From Rhabdophis nuchalis (Eukaryota > Chordata > Lepidosauria > Squamata > Natricidae), in assembly GCA_039707465.1 (NCBI GenBank), contig CM077646.1:78950715-79014714 (forward strand): DNA of 64,000 nucleotides. The letters are read 5' to 3'. Every line of letters begins with the position of its first letter. The stretch's first letter is position 1. This document shows positions 12,271 to 23,570 of this stretch, piece after piece. The position numbers and the translations under genes were made by a program. Under the pieces are notes generated by a model. It saw nothing but the letters and a program-made list of their open reading frames with translations. It did no database searches and was not told the DNA's origin.

Positions 12271-13294
12271 GTGGTGAGAAGGCTGTAGCTTAGAAGGAAA
12301 AATGACCTAGAAAATTCATGCAATCCAAGGAAATAATTCGATATTCTTACACATGTGCTACATATATAACCAAACTAATATAACTAGTCTGACTGCTAAA
12401 TATTTTGGCTTATGTTGAAGCACAGTAAACAGAGCTTATGAAGACATATATGAATTATCTGTTATGGTGCGCATATTTCAAATTGCTCCCGTTACACATA
12501 AACAGGAGTTTAATTATTAGAGCCACATAGGACATTCCATGATCTTTAAAATATGTGTTTTATAGTGTACTTCTGAGGCAGAAAATAAAGCATATATTAT
12601 GTAGCTCTTAAAACTGAACACTTCCATAACTTTATGAAGCTCTTAATGTTTAGCATCTTTTGAAGGACAAGTTTTACCAAAATTAATTATTAATATTCAT
12701 GGCAGATTTGATATTATTATTACAAATATTGAAAAGTCTTATGTTAATTATAAAATTCTGTCTGTTTGTTACCAGCACCACCCTTTTCTTTTCACAATGA
12801 CAATGCAGACTAAAATTTATAGTTTAATATAGCTATAGATAAAATTACATGAAACATTTAGAGCCAAGAAAACCCAACTTCCTTTTTACAATTAATGTAG
12901 AACCTTCTAAATAAAAACCCTGGCTTTATATGTCAAGACTAATGGTTTCCATTAAATGAATATAAAGCTTTTGAAGAAGCATGACAATTTATGAATTCAC
13001 AATATGCAGGCAATGATTACAATGCTAAATCTTTTTAATGAAAGATTTAAACCTGTCATATTTAAAACAGTATTTTCCTAATCCCTATTGGTAACCTTGC
13101 GTAACAAGAGCAAAACATTGTTTCAGCAGTCATGTCACCTAAGATCAGACTTGTTCTTCAGGAATTGTTCAAATTTAAGACTTGTACAGCTGCTAGGTAG
13201 GAGAATGTTAGTGTTATTTAAAAATGATTGGACCTGTTTATGCTAAATGGTAATAAATAAAAGAAATACCTACAATGTGTGCATAGTGTTAGAC

Positions 13295-13420
13295 CAGGGC
13301 TGTCAAACTCCTGGCCTGCAGGCTGAATATGTCACACGCTAGCCACCCCCACATTCAATTTAGCAAAGGGGCGGTGGAAATACTGATGTGTCACGTGATG
13401 TTGCGACTTTAACAATACCG
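13295..13420. mobile_element. 126-bp hAT miniature element
   Basis: Begins CAGGGCTGTCAAACTC. TGTTAGAC flanks it at 13287-13294 and 13421-13428. The right terminus is degraded and no longer ends in CTG. Same family as 11768-11883. Confidence 0.78.
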
Positions 13421-13600
13421 TGTTAGACCATCACTATTTAGTAAATAAAGCAATTATAAATATCCAGAATTGGGATATGTACTTGCTGGGCAGAGGGTAG
13501 GCTATCCAAGAAGTTTTGAGAATCTTTAGGAGCACATATAAAATGAAATCATTAATCTTAACAGTTCTGTGTTTACTTTTCTAAACTATTACCTGTAAAC

Positions 13601-13888
13601 CAGTGGTGGGTTGCAGACAGGAGCCTGCCCGGAGCACCGGATACCCCACTTGCCCACCCAAGCACCTTACCTGTCTTTTAAGGCTTCTGTTCATGTACAT
13701 GGTGCATACAGCACCTGTGAGAAGCTCCGCCAAGCAGCTGGAGCATCACGGCGACTTGCAGAAGCGTTGCTGGAAGCTAGAATGCATGCGCACGCTGTGG
13801 GTGTGCCATGTGCCATGTGCCTCCATGTGGGTGACGCCGGGCCCATTCCAACCATACTGGTTGGGATGGGATCCAGAACCCACCACTG
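13601..13888. mobile_element. 288-bp hAT miniature element
   Basis: Begins CAGTGGTGGGTTGC and ends AACCCACCACTG, clear inverted termini. CTGTAAAC (13593-13600) and CTGTAAAT (13889-13896) form an 8-bp duplication with one change. Related to the copies at 7569 and 16386. Confidence 0.82.
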
Positions 13889-14164
13889 CTGTAAATCCAA
13901 GTTCGCTGTAAACCCAAGGTCCCCAGAGGCATGATTCTTGGCTTGCAGTGATACAGCTTTGTTTCCTACATATAATTTCCATATAATTTGTTTCATATAT
14001 TTCTTGCCTAGGAATTTTGAAATTCTTTAAGAATTTCAGTTTTATGATGGTTTGAGTTCTCCTAAAATCACAATATCTGAATTTACCTGTTTTATTATTA
14101 AGCATTATTTTATTGGAAGATATTTAATTAATATGCATAATAGCTAGGTATTCACCCATAATAA

Positions 14165-14516
14165 TATAATAATAATAATATTTTTATTTTATATACCGCG
14201 TCCTCTCCCCAGAGGGACTCGGAGCGGTGCACAGGGAAAACTAAAAACACATAAAATAAGTACATCAATAATACAGTAGAATAAAAATAAATTAAACTAA
14301 TTGTCCCTGCACTAAAATCCCCATTAAAACTAATGTTCCCTAAAAAACCCTAAGGAAGAGACTACCCTAGGCCGGCCAAGCAGAAAAAGTGTGTTTTTAA
14401 TTTTTGACGGAAGGAGCGGAGGTCCGTAGTTGTTCTAATGTCGGGGGGAAGGTCGTTCCAGAGGGCTGGGCCCGCCACAGAGAAGGCCCTTCCCCTGGGC
14501 GCCCATCTCCTCCCAC
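14165..14516 (-). repeat. CR1/L3-type LINE 3' end
   Basis: On the minus strand this contains the end of the LINE frame (GRAFSVAGPALWNDLP-like, about 14430-14510) and a 3' UTR with ctgtgcaccgctccgagtcc, closing with a (TAA)n-rich tail. It parallels 19840-20150 of the intact element. 5' truncated. Confidence 0.8.
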
Positions 14517-14830
14517 TTATGACTGCAGGACTGTAACTTTGTTGCTTGTATCCTTATGATTTATATTGATATTCATTGTTTCCTGATTGCTTATTTGTAC
14601 CCTATGACTATAATTAACTATTGTACTTTATGATTCTTGACGAATGTATATTGGAGAGCATATGCACTAAAGACAAATTCCTTGTGTGTCCAATCTCACT
14701 TGGCCAATAAAAAATTCTATTCTGTTCTGTTCTACGTTCTGTTCTACGTTCTGTTCTACGTTCTGTTCTGTTCTATTCTATTCTATTCTATTCTATTCTT
14801 CTCTACTCTACTCTACTCTACTCTACTCTA
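14517..14830 (+). repeat. Snake-type CR1 3' tail with pentanucleotide array
   Basis: The phrase acaaattccttgtgtgtcca, then ttggccaataaaaaattct, runs directly into an ATTCT/GTTCT/CTCTA pentamer array at 14714-14830. I recall this as the microsatellite-seeding tail of the snake CR1 LINE described as Snake1. It is one of the better hints that the source is a snake. Confidence 0.65.
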
Positions 14831-14957
14831 CAAAATTTCAGCAAGAAAACAACCAAGTTGAGAAAGCACAAGAGATCCCACAGTTAAACCCTGAGCTACA
14901 AATATTCATTGAGAGGGAATCCTTTCTGCCAACAGAATATATTAGTAGACAAGAAAT

Positions 14958-15045
14958 TGGTCATAAGTCACTTTTTCTTCAGTGCCATTTTAATTTTGAA
15001 TTGAATTGTCACTAAATGAATAGTTGTAAGTCAAAAATTACCTTA
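14958..15045. repeat. End fragment of TAGTCCTC-type inverted-repeat element
   Basis: ggtcataagtcacttttt, then cactaaatgaatagttgtaa, match the right end of the copy at 44149-44737. Truncated. Confidence 0.55.
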
Positions 15046-15059
15046 CTACTGCTGAGTCA

Positions 15060-15830
15060 TGTCCCGCCTGCCTTATATGCATCCTTTTTTTTTTTGCATT
15101 CTGTTAGATAAAGCTCAATGTTGATTTTATAAAGTTCTTTCTTCACTTTGAGCCTCCACCTTTTTTTTAATAAATAAATCTTTTATTTACAGTTCTTCTT
15201 TCAGAGCATACATATTTTGTGGACAGTTCATTGACTGGGTCAATGTCCTTTCAAACAACGCTAACAATGATATATAATCTTAATCTAACAATTTAACAAT
15301 CTATCCTATCTTTATAGTTCTTTCTCATGTTTCCATTAACCCATTAAAGAATAAGTAACATTTCTTTTCACCATTTATTTATTATCCCTTATTAAGTCAC
15401 TTATATTTAATATTTTAAAAATTACTCATTATTCCACTATAATTTCAATATCCCAAATATCTAAAACTACTAATCAAACCAAATATTAACAAAATTTAAT
15501 CAACCCTGGGGTTATATCTCAAAATCCCCTCAATTTCTAATTCTTAAAAGTTTTAAATTCACAATATAGTTTAACAGACTGTTAATATTAATTATACAAT
15601 TAAATTACCTAATCCTAAACTTCTACCTTAGCTTACTCCTAAATATAATAAATTCTATTATCTATTAGTATTAGCTACCATTTCCCCTATTTATGTTTTC
15701 TACTTTTTCATTTTATTAATATATTTTATCGCTATCCATCATCTCTTAATCTTTTTGGAGTTCCTTCATCTATTAACTTTTTAATCACTTTTTTCTTTCT
15801 CTCTCTTGGAATCTTATAACTTTTTAAAAT
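15060..15830. other. Very AT-rich segment, probable old repeat
   Basis: About 770 bp of AT-rich sequence with strand asymmetry (pyrimidine-rich on +). No terminal repeats or coding potential were recognised. It may be LINE 3' or 5' UTR debris on the minus strand. I cannot assign it. Confidence 0.3.
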
Positions 15831-16089
15831 GTTTTTATGCCCACTGAGTATTCCTTTCGGGTTGCCCTTTATCTTTCTGATGCTTCCTTTGAACACCCAT
15901 CCAAAAGTCTGAGCCTCCCTTCTGATATGTTAGCAATCCGCCCGTCCTCCCAGCTTGTAGTGTGCAAATTTGAGTCTATACTAAAGATGATAAGTATCTG
16001 CAGTTTTAGATTCACAGTTTAAAAATGGTGAAAGCTTAATAATTCAACTCCTAAGATAAGAATCTAAGAATTATTTATGTTACACCTAT

Positions 16090-17190
16090 TATTTATTACT
16101 ATTTTAAATGTATTGGCTGCCCACGTCCAGGGGACTCTGGGCAGTGTATGAAACTAGAGAAAACATTAAAACAGCTAAAAACACGGAATCAAACATACAG
16201 ACCAAAATAAAACAAACTAACAGGCAGCAAAACTAACAAAACAAAACGGGCCATTGAACAAATAGTAAACATCAGTCCCAAGCCTGGAACCAAAGCCAAA
16301 TTCTCAAAATTGTCAAAAACTTTGCTGTTCCAGCAGGTTGGGGCTACAACGTGGAACGCATGCTTCCTAGGTCCTACAAGATGATAGTGGGTGGGTTGCT
16401 GCCAGTTTTGCTACTGGTTTGCTACATGTGCACAGTATGCGTGTGTGCACTGTTCAATGTAAATTGTTCGTGCATGTACAGAACAATTTACATTGAACTG
16501 CGCATGCGCAAACTCTAAAAACCAAAATGGCAGCAGCCCAGGAACCATTTCAGGGTCGTGGCAGGCCTGGGTCGCTACCAGTTCTGCGATCCAGACCTTA
16601 ATTCCAGTACCGGTTTGACCGAACCAGGAGCAACCCACCTCTGTAGCAGGAGATTTGGAGTGCACTGACTCTGCTGGAATGTACTGGGTGGGCACAAACA
16701 ATTGGAGATGAGCAATTTCTCAGAGATTCATGCCTTAAGCCATACAGTCTTCACAGCTAATAACCAGCACTCAGAAGCCAACTGGCAACTACGGGAGGTT
16801 GGCTGGTATTTGTGATACATGGGCACACCAAGAAGTGTCCATTATTGTTCATTCTTTTGAACCAGCTGCAGCTTCTAAGTGGTCTTAAAGGGCAGCCTCA
16901 TGTAGATCCCATTGCAATCATCCAATTGTGAGGTGCGAGGGCAAGAGTGACTATTTAAAGGTCCTCCTGATCATGAGATTGGCATACAGAATGAACACTG
17001 CTGCTATCTGCTCTTTGAACAATAGCTGCAATCCAGACATTTTGTATCAGTCTTGTCTGAGGAAGTGCAACCTCATCTAAGACCAGAGATAGGATCATCA
17101 CCAATCCAGGGGCCAATAAGCCACTGTCACCCTTATCTTGTTGGCATTGAGCAGAAGATTGTTCTTCCTCATACTGGGCCTCAAAATACT
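16090..17190 (-). repeat. Old CR1/L3-type LINE copy, interrupted
   Basis: The left part (16090-16385) is a 3' end, with a LINE-tail-like gcccacgtccaggggactct box. The right part (16645-17190), read on the minus strand, encodes degraded blocks homologous to LDYCNALYMGLP and RKLQLVQNA of the intact element at 17886. The two halves are separated by a miniature element. Confidence 0.6.
16386..16645. mobile_element. hAT-like miniature element with internal hairpin
   Basis: Ends gggtgggttgctgcc and ggagcaacccacctctg are inverted, and the family matches 7569 and 13601. It contains a perfect 18-bp inverted repeat (16452-16469 and 16481-16498) around an 11-nt loop. The duplication is not clear. It splits an older CR1 copy. 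Confidence 0.65.
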
Positions 17191-17885
17191 GGGCTAATAC
17201 ATTGACAGTTTCACCTATAGTACTATACTGCTTGAATTAGAGATCCCAAATTAGGTAAATGTCTTGTAGATCTTTGCTACATATATTCTGATAATGTACT
17301 TTTGATTAATTATCCTTAGGCAACATTAGGAAGTGTTGAAGTTTAGTGTTTATTCTAAACCTACTGGCTGGCTGGATTAGGTACAAAAAGCTTTCATTTA
17401 TTTTGGTAGAAATTATATGGTGTCTCTCCCAGTGCCAAGATTCCATGACCCAGTAAAGATAAAGCTCAAGCTAAAAAAAGAGAGCTAAAAACCAAGACTG
17501 CCTTATAAGGAAAATGAAAAAACGCAGCTGTTTATGTAACATTTGTGTTTCTACCAAGGGACAACATCGAAGTTTTTCTCCCCTTTTTAGAACAGCTGAG
17601 CGCAATGAGTATAGCATTAAAGCTATGCAGTGAAGAGAGACTAAATGGTGAAAAGAAAGGTTAATTTTTCTGACATTTAGTAAATTACAGTTAGCAGAAA
17701 AAGTACTTTTTAAGCCCTGGAAGAGCTGGGTGTTGCAGTGGATCTTAAAAACTAAACTGCCTTAGGGTATAATATTCCTTCACTTTATTTTTTTGGCCAC
17801 ATTTGTATGACAATTCATTGAATGAATCTTATCATAAGACTAAACAAAATATACCCATCAACCCATAAAAAAAACTATCTCTGGG

Positions 17886-20160
17886 TTGGAGAAGGGAGGA
17901 TGCAGCCCTCTTCCACTCATTGACTCCTATTACACAAAAGTGCAAGATCTGCTCGCTATTAAGAACATAATAGTCACGCCCTTGCGGCCTCTCTTGCGGC
18001 GGCGAATCACCCAGGCTCCTTGGTTTACCGAGGAGCTTCGGGGGATGAAACGCCACAAGAGATGCCTAGAGAGCAGATGGAGATCCTCTCGCTCCGAAGC
18101 CGACCGAACACTAGTGAGAACCCATATTAGGGCTTACTTAGTGGCGATAAGGGTGGCCAAACGTGAGTATTGTGCCACCCTTATTGCATCCGCAGATAAC
18201 CGCCCTGCCGCCCTGTTTGGGGTGACCCGCTCCCTCCTTCATCAGAGGCCGCGGGAAGCCCCTCTGCAAGGGCGAGCAGAGGAATTTGGGATTTATCTGC
18301 AGGAGAAAATCACTCGGATTCGGAATGAGCTACCCTCCATCGACAGTGGTCCTGTGGGACTGTCCGAGACTAGTCTTGAGGTTCCTTCTTGGGAGGAGTT
18401 TGACTTTGTTACCACCGAGGATATGGACAGGTTGTCAAGGAAACTTAGGGCGACCACATGTTTATTGGACCCGTGTCCCTCCTGGCTTGTACTGGCATCC
18501 TGGGAGACGACACGAGGCTGGCTCCAGGGCATTGTCAACGCATCTTTGAGTGAGGGGTCCTTGCCTGCCGTCTTGAAAGAGGCGGTAGTGAGGCCCCTCC
18601 TCAAGAAGCCGTCCCTGGACCCAGCTTTATTAGAGAACTATCGTCCGGTCTCCAACCTTCACTTTTTGGTGAAGGTTGTCGAGAGTGTGGTAGCCCAACA
18701 GTTTCCGCGACACCTGGAGGAAGTTGATTATCTAGACCCGCGCCAGTCCGGCTTCCGACCCGGTCACAGCACCGAGACGGCATTGGTCGCGTTGGTTGAT
18801 GATCTCTGGAGGGCGCGGGATAGAGGTTATTCCTCTATCCTAGTCCTATTAGACCTCTCGGCGGCTTTTGATACCATCGACCATGGTATCCTATTGCACC
18901 GACTGGGGGGGTTGGGGTTGGGAGGCACCGTTTTGCGGTGGTTCTCATCCTACCTCTCTGGTCGGTCGCAATATGTGTTGACGGGAGGGCAGAGGTCGAC
19001 CTCGAGGCCTCTCTTATGTGGGGTTCCTCAGGGGTCGGTCCTCTCGCCCCTCCTTTTCAACACATATATGAAGCCGCTGGGTGAGATCATCCGTGGTTTT
19101 GGGGTGGAGTACCATCTGTACGCTGATGACACCCAGCTGTACATATCCACCCCAAACCACCCCAACGATGCCGCCGAAGTGCTGTCCCGGTGTTTGGAGG
19201 CCGTACGGATCTGGATGGGTGGTAACAAACTCAAGCTCAACCCTGCCAAGACTGAGTGGCTGTGGTTTCCGGCACCCCGGTTCAGCCAGATTACACCAAC
19301 TCTGGCCATTGGGGGCGAAACACTGGCCCCCGTGGAGAGGGCGCGCAATTTGGGTGTCCTCCTGGATTCCCGGCTGTCCATGGAGGACCATGTGGCGGCC
19401 GTGGCCAGGGGGGCGTTTCATCAGGTACGCCTGATGCGCCAATTGCGCCCCTTACTGGACCGGGCTGCCCTTCGCACAGTCACTCAAGCTCTCGTGACGT
19501 CCCGACTCGACTACTGTAATGCTCTCTACATGGGGCTTCCCTTGAGGTGCACTCGAAAGCTACAGCTAGTCCAAAACGCAGCCGCGCAGGTGATTATGGG
19601 AGCCACTAGATGCTCCCACATAACACCGATCCTGCGCGAGCTGCATTGGCTTCCTGTGGTTTTTCGAGTGCGCTTCAAGGTTTTGACAACTATCTTTAAA
19701 GCGCTCCATGGCTCGGGGCCTAGTTATATGCGAGACCGCCTCCTGCCCCATACATCCCTTAGACCGATACGCTCCCACAGAGAGGGCCTTCTCAGGGTGC
19801 CGTCGGCCGGACAATGCCGACTGGCGACACCCAGGGGAAGAGCCTTCTCTGTGGCGGGCCCAGCCCTTTGGAATGACCTACCCCCTGAATTACGTACCAT
19901 CACCGACCTCCGCCTCTTCCGCCAATGTCTTAAGACATATTTGTTTCAACAAGCCGGCCTAGCCTAACCTCCCATGGGGGACTTTTAGGTAGTTTTAAAT
20001 TGGGTTTTTAAATTTTGATTTTAGCGCAGGATAGGTTATTTAATAGTTTTTTAAATTATATTTATTGTATTTTGTATGTTTTTAAATTTTCCTGTGCGCC
20101 GCCCTGGGTCCTTCGTGGAGAAGGGCGGGATATAAATTTAAATAAATAAATAAATAAATA
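17886..20160 (+). mobile_element. CR1/L3-type LINE, 5' truncated, with uninterrupted RT frame
   Basis: An open frame of 693 codons (17886-19967) encodes a non-LTR reverse transcriptase. Landmarks are NYRPVSNLHFLVKVVE, QSGFRPGHSTETAL, the LLDLSAAFDTIDH block with the first catalytic Asp, GVPQGSVLSPLLF, the catalytic YADD in LYADDTQLYIS, and NLGVLLD. The C-terminal block DYCNALYMGLPLR..RKLQLVQNAA and ELHWLPVVFRVRFKVL follow, ending LFQQAGLA. The N-terminal endonuclease half is missing, so the copy cannot be autonomous. The 3' UTR carries the ctgtgcgccgccctgggtcc box and ends in an AAATA array. It lies in sense orientation in WNK2 intron 1. Confidence 0.9.
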
Positions 20161-20710
20161 AATAAGAATAGCCTTGCTGGAACAGGCCACTGCCCATCTG
20201 GTCCAGCATTCTGTCTCACACAGTGGCTCACCATTTGCTTCAGGGTATTCCCAAGCAGATGTCTTCACCTGCTTATGATTCCCTGCAAATGGCATTGAGA
20301 GATATCCTGCCTATCTCTCCAACCGGAGGGTGTCCTTAGGCATCCATAATGATAGCCATGGGTACCCTTGTTCTCCATGAACTCGTCTAATCCTTTCTTA
20401 AAGGTGTCGAGGCTGACAGCTGTCACCACTTCTTCTGGCAGGGAGTTCCATAGACCTGTGATTCTCTGGGTGAAAAAGTACTTCCTCTTATTTGTTTGAG
20501 GTCTAGCTTCCAAAAGTTTCATGGAGTGCCCCCTAGTTCTAGTGTTGTGCGATAGGGAAAACAGTTTTTCCTTTTCTACTTTGTCCACACCGTGCATGAT
20601 TTTATAGACTTCAATCAGGTCACCTCTCAGGTGCAGTCGTTCTAGAGTGAAGAGGCCCAGCTGTTGCAGCCTCAGATGGTAAGGAAGGTGTTCAATAGCA
20701 TTCAATAGAT
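20161..20710 (-). mobile_element. Second CR1-family LINE 3' fragment
   Basis: A minus-strand frame (20265-20705) encodes the C-terminal end of a different CR1 lineage: RLQQLGLFTLERLHLRGDLI, then VYKIMHGVD, an RTRGHS block and FFTQRITGLWNSLPEEVV..SLDTFKKGLD. It abuts the tail of the previous LINE end to end in opposite orientation. The same family end recurs at 44449-44650. 5' truncated. Confidence 0.82.
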
Positions 20711-21049
20711 GTTCAATAGGTGTTCAATAGCATTCAATACAATAGCATTCTTGATTATTTACTGATTCATTGGTGGAAACAGTCCTATCATTTTGCTTTA
20801 CCAAGGACTTTCTGGAAAAACACTGCTTTTACTGCTTTTTAAAAAGAGTCCAATCTAATCTAAGTGGAGGGGTACAAGATTTTCAAAATCTAGGGGGCTG
20901 TGACCATGAAGGCTTCCTTGCAGACCTGGGTCCTTGGACATCTTAGAGGGCAAATCCACGGCACCTTCTCTTGGCAGGCTGTACTGGGTGAACAGATTCT
21001 GCCTTGAGCAGGAAGTAATGAAACTATTGAGGCTCAAAGACATGAGGGA

Positions 21050-21230
21050 CTTTGCAGGCAATAAGTAGCTCCTTAAATTGAACCCAAAAGCTCTTCAGTA
21101 GCCAACACTGAGGTTATTCAATTAGCAGTTGGGTGGCTGCATTTTATACCAGCTGGAGCTTCCAAATCACCTTAAAGGATAACCTCATGTAGAGCAAATC
21201 CACACACAAGCTGATAAAGATATATGTCAG
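21050..21230 (-). repeat. Decayed CR1-type LINE fragment
   Basis: accagctggagcttccaaat followed by aacctcatgtagagc is the reverse complement of the KLQLVQ and LYMGL coding blocks of the CR1 type at 17886. Short and degraded. Confidence 0.5.
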
Positions 21231-21763
21231 GTTCTTAGCGGTTCATTCAGTTGAAACTAATTATTCAAGAATCTTTCTTAAACAGATTTCTCAGAGATAG
21301 ATTACAAGAATTTCAGCAAGTGAATTATTTGCAATTTAGAACACATTTATTCCCCCCCCCCCCAATGAAGCTTGAATCTATATCTCTCAGGAAAGAATGA
21401 TCAATTGTCATATCTAGAAAAAGGAACTGACTGGTTTTTGTGCTTATCCCAATTGTGCAAATAGTACAACAAATAAACATTGTTGGTGCATGTTGAGGTA
21501 TACAGTTGCAGTGGACAAATTGGAAGTTTGGGCTGGCATTTTTTAAACATGAAAATGGATGAATTCCATGACCTTGATGGAGCTATTATCTTCTGTCCAT
21601 TAAATTAGCAAGTGCATGCAACTGCTTCAGTATGATTTATAAATGGATTTATCTCTCGGTCTGACTTCTATCAGCTGATTGGGAAGATTACTTAACAAAT
21701 CCTATAATCCTGTTCTGGGTGACATTCAGTGTATTTGAATGGATGATGCAATTGTGAAGGCAT

Positions 21764-22107
21764 ACAGATAGTCCTCCACTTACAACCACGAGAGAGACTG
21801 GGAAATTTTTGTTAAATGGTTGGATCATTAAGTGAGTCATCATGTGACAAATCTTTTTTGCTGTGGTAAACATGAGATCACCATTTAGGACCCCTTTTGC
21901 CTGTCAGAAGCTGCCTGGGAAGGTTCCAAAGGGAGACCATGAAACCCCAGGATGATGCAATACATTCCTGTTGTCAGGTGTGCCCAAGTCATGATCCTAT
22001 GACTGTGGGAATGTTGCCAGTCATAAATGCGATCATGAGTCACATTTGACAGTGCTGTTGTAATTTTGAATGGATCCTAAATGAATGATCATAAGTTGAG
22101 GACTACT
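21764..22107. mobile_element. Non-autonomous DNA element with TAGTCCTC inverted ends
   Basis: Left end atagtcctccacttacaacc and right end cataagttgaggactac are inverted. The interior has the ttaagtgagtcatcatgtgac phrase. Related copies lie at 24881-25497 and 44149-44737, with fragments at 9140 and 14958. I recall this family as common in snakes. Superfamily not determined. Confidence 0.7.
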
Positions 22108-22204
22108 TTTAGAGAAAAAACAAAGAACCCTCTGACCCATTGGGACTTCCTTTTAGAGTAAGGTAGTACAGTCTGATGTGCCCAGTATGAACATTAAATT
22201 TTAG

Positions 22205-23100
22205 CTTGACAAAGACCACCTGAAAACCGAATTACACTTCCTCACAAATACATTAATATCCAACGGATTCAGAAGAAAAACAATCACCAAACTAATCCAA
22301 AAAGAGACACCCCCCAAGAACCAAGACAAAGAACAGGAAAATGGCATTGCCCTCATCCCATACATTAAACGTACCACAGACAAAATCAGCAAAATTCTCC
22401 ACAAGCACAACATAAAGACAGCCTTCAACACCGACCAAAAAATAACCAATATCCTAAGGAACCCCAAAGACAAGATCCAGCTAGAAAGCCAAGGGGTCTA
22501 CAAAATTCCATGTAAAATCTGCCCTGCCACTTATATAGGACAAACCAACAGAAGGATAAGTGCACGTATCGCAGAGCATAAAAATGCATTAAAAAATCAA
22601 CTTAATACCTCATCTCTTTATCAGCATTTCAAAACTATAGGATATGACATTGACTTTCAAGGAACTAAAATGATCTCCAAGGCTGAACAACTGAACAGGA
22701 GAATAATCAGAGAAGCCATTGAAATAGAGAAGCAATCTAACAGTATGAACAAACGTGATGACACCTCCCGCCTACCAGACATCTGGAAACCAGCACTGAC
22801 CAGCAGACGAGCCCCACCCTCCACCCAAGCCGTTGAAATTCAAAATAAGGAGAAACATACAAATGAGACCAATCAGCATCAATATACCAGTCATAATGCA
22901 GCTGCACAGCCAATCAACACACTTACAACAATAGTCAGCACTCCACCCCGCCCACCAAGATTTAAAAAAGGGCCATGCCTTCGCAGTCACAGTCACAGAC
23001 CAAAGCCTGATGATGACAAGTGAGATCTTGTCGAAACGTTGCAATAACATTTCCATGCCTTATACACGGGAAAATACCCGAAGCAAGCAATGCCAGCATA
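22205..23100 (+). mobile_element. Penelope-like element, 5' truncated, GIY-YIG region open
   Basis: A frame without stops runs from 22205 (after a TAG) to the TGA at 23021-23023, about 272 codons. It contains GVYKIPC...ATYIGQTNRRI...R..EHK, the hallmark GIY-YIG nuclease fold of Penelope-like retroelements, here with VYKI/TYIG. It is preceded by an FL.NTLISNGF block that usually follows the RT core. The RT itself is missing. The ctgatgatgacaag..gtcgaaacgttgc end is the typical 3' region. Confidence 0.82.
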
Positions 23101-23329
23101 CTGTACCTACACCCGTGAAAATCTACGAAAACATATCTACGAAAACAAAATCTACGAAAACTACAGATATATATATATCTGATGAGAGCTAAAAAGCTTG
23201 AAATAGATCTATCCTAGCCTCTCTGATTTATTTATTGATCAGCTCATAAAACTAACACACACACATATATATAGTGTAGATGTCACACCTGTGCCAGGAA
23301 CATGCAATGGAAATGTAAAAAATTGTAAA

Positions 23330-23570
23330 AAAGGTAGGTAGATGGATACAGAGAGAGCAGTGGGCCACAGGTATTATGTCATTTTCTATGACATAAAATA
23401 CTCTGTCCATAAGATTTAAGGAGAAATACGGTAGGTAGGTAGGTAGGTAGGTAGGTAGGTAGGTAGGTAGGTAGGTAGAGGGATAGAGAGGGAGAGGGAG
23501 GAATATAGTAGGTAGGTAGATAGAGTGAGAGAGGGAGAAATACAGTAGGTAGGTAGGTTGTGTTATACGG
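23330..23570 (-). repeat. TAGG/GAGA compound satellite
   Basis: A perfect (TAGG)n run of about 12 units lies at 23431-23478, surrounded by gagaaatacagtaggtagg-type units. The reverse complement of this unit (cctacctactgtatttctc) occurs inside the elements at 30336 and 48059. No terminal repeats are visible here. Confidence 0.8.

Noticed and set aside
14637..15015. Open frames spanning the pentanucleotide array
   Set aside because: Low-complexity translation of a LINE tail and microsatellite.
23431..23478. CRISPR-like array
   Set aside because: Pure tandem tetranucleotide with no spacers; vertebrate context.
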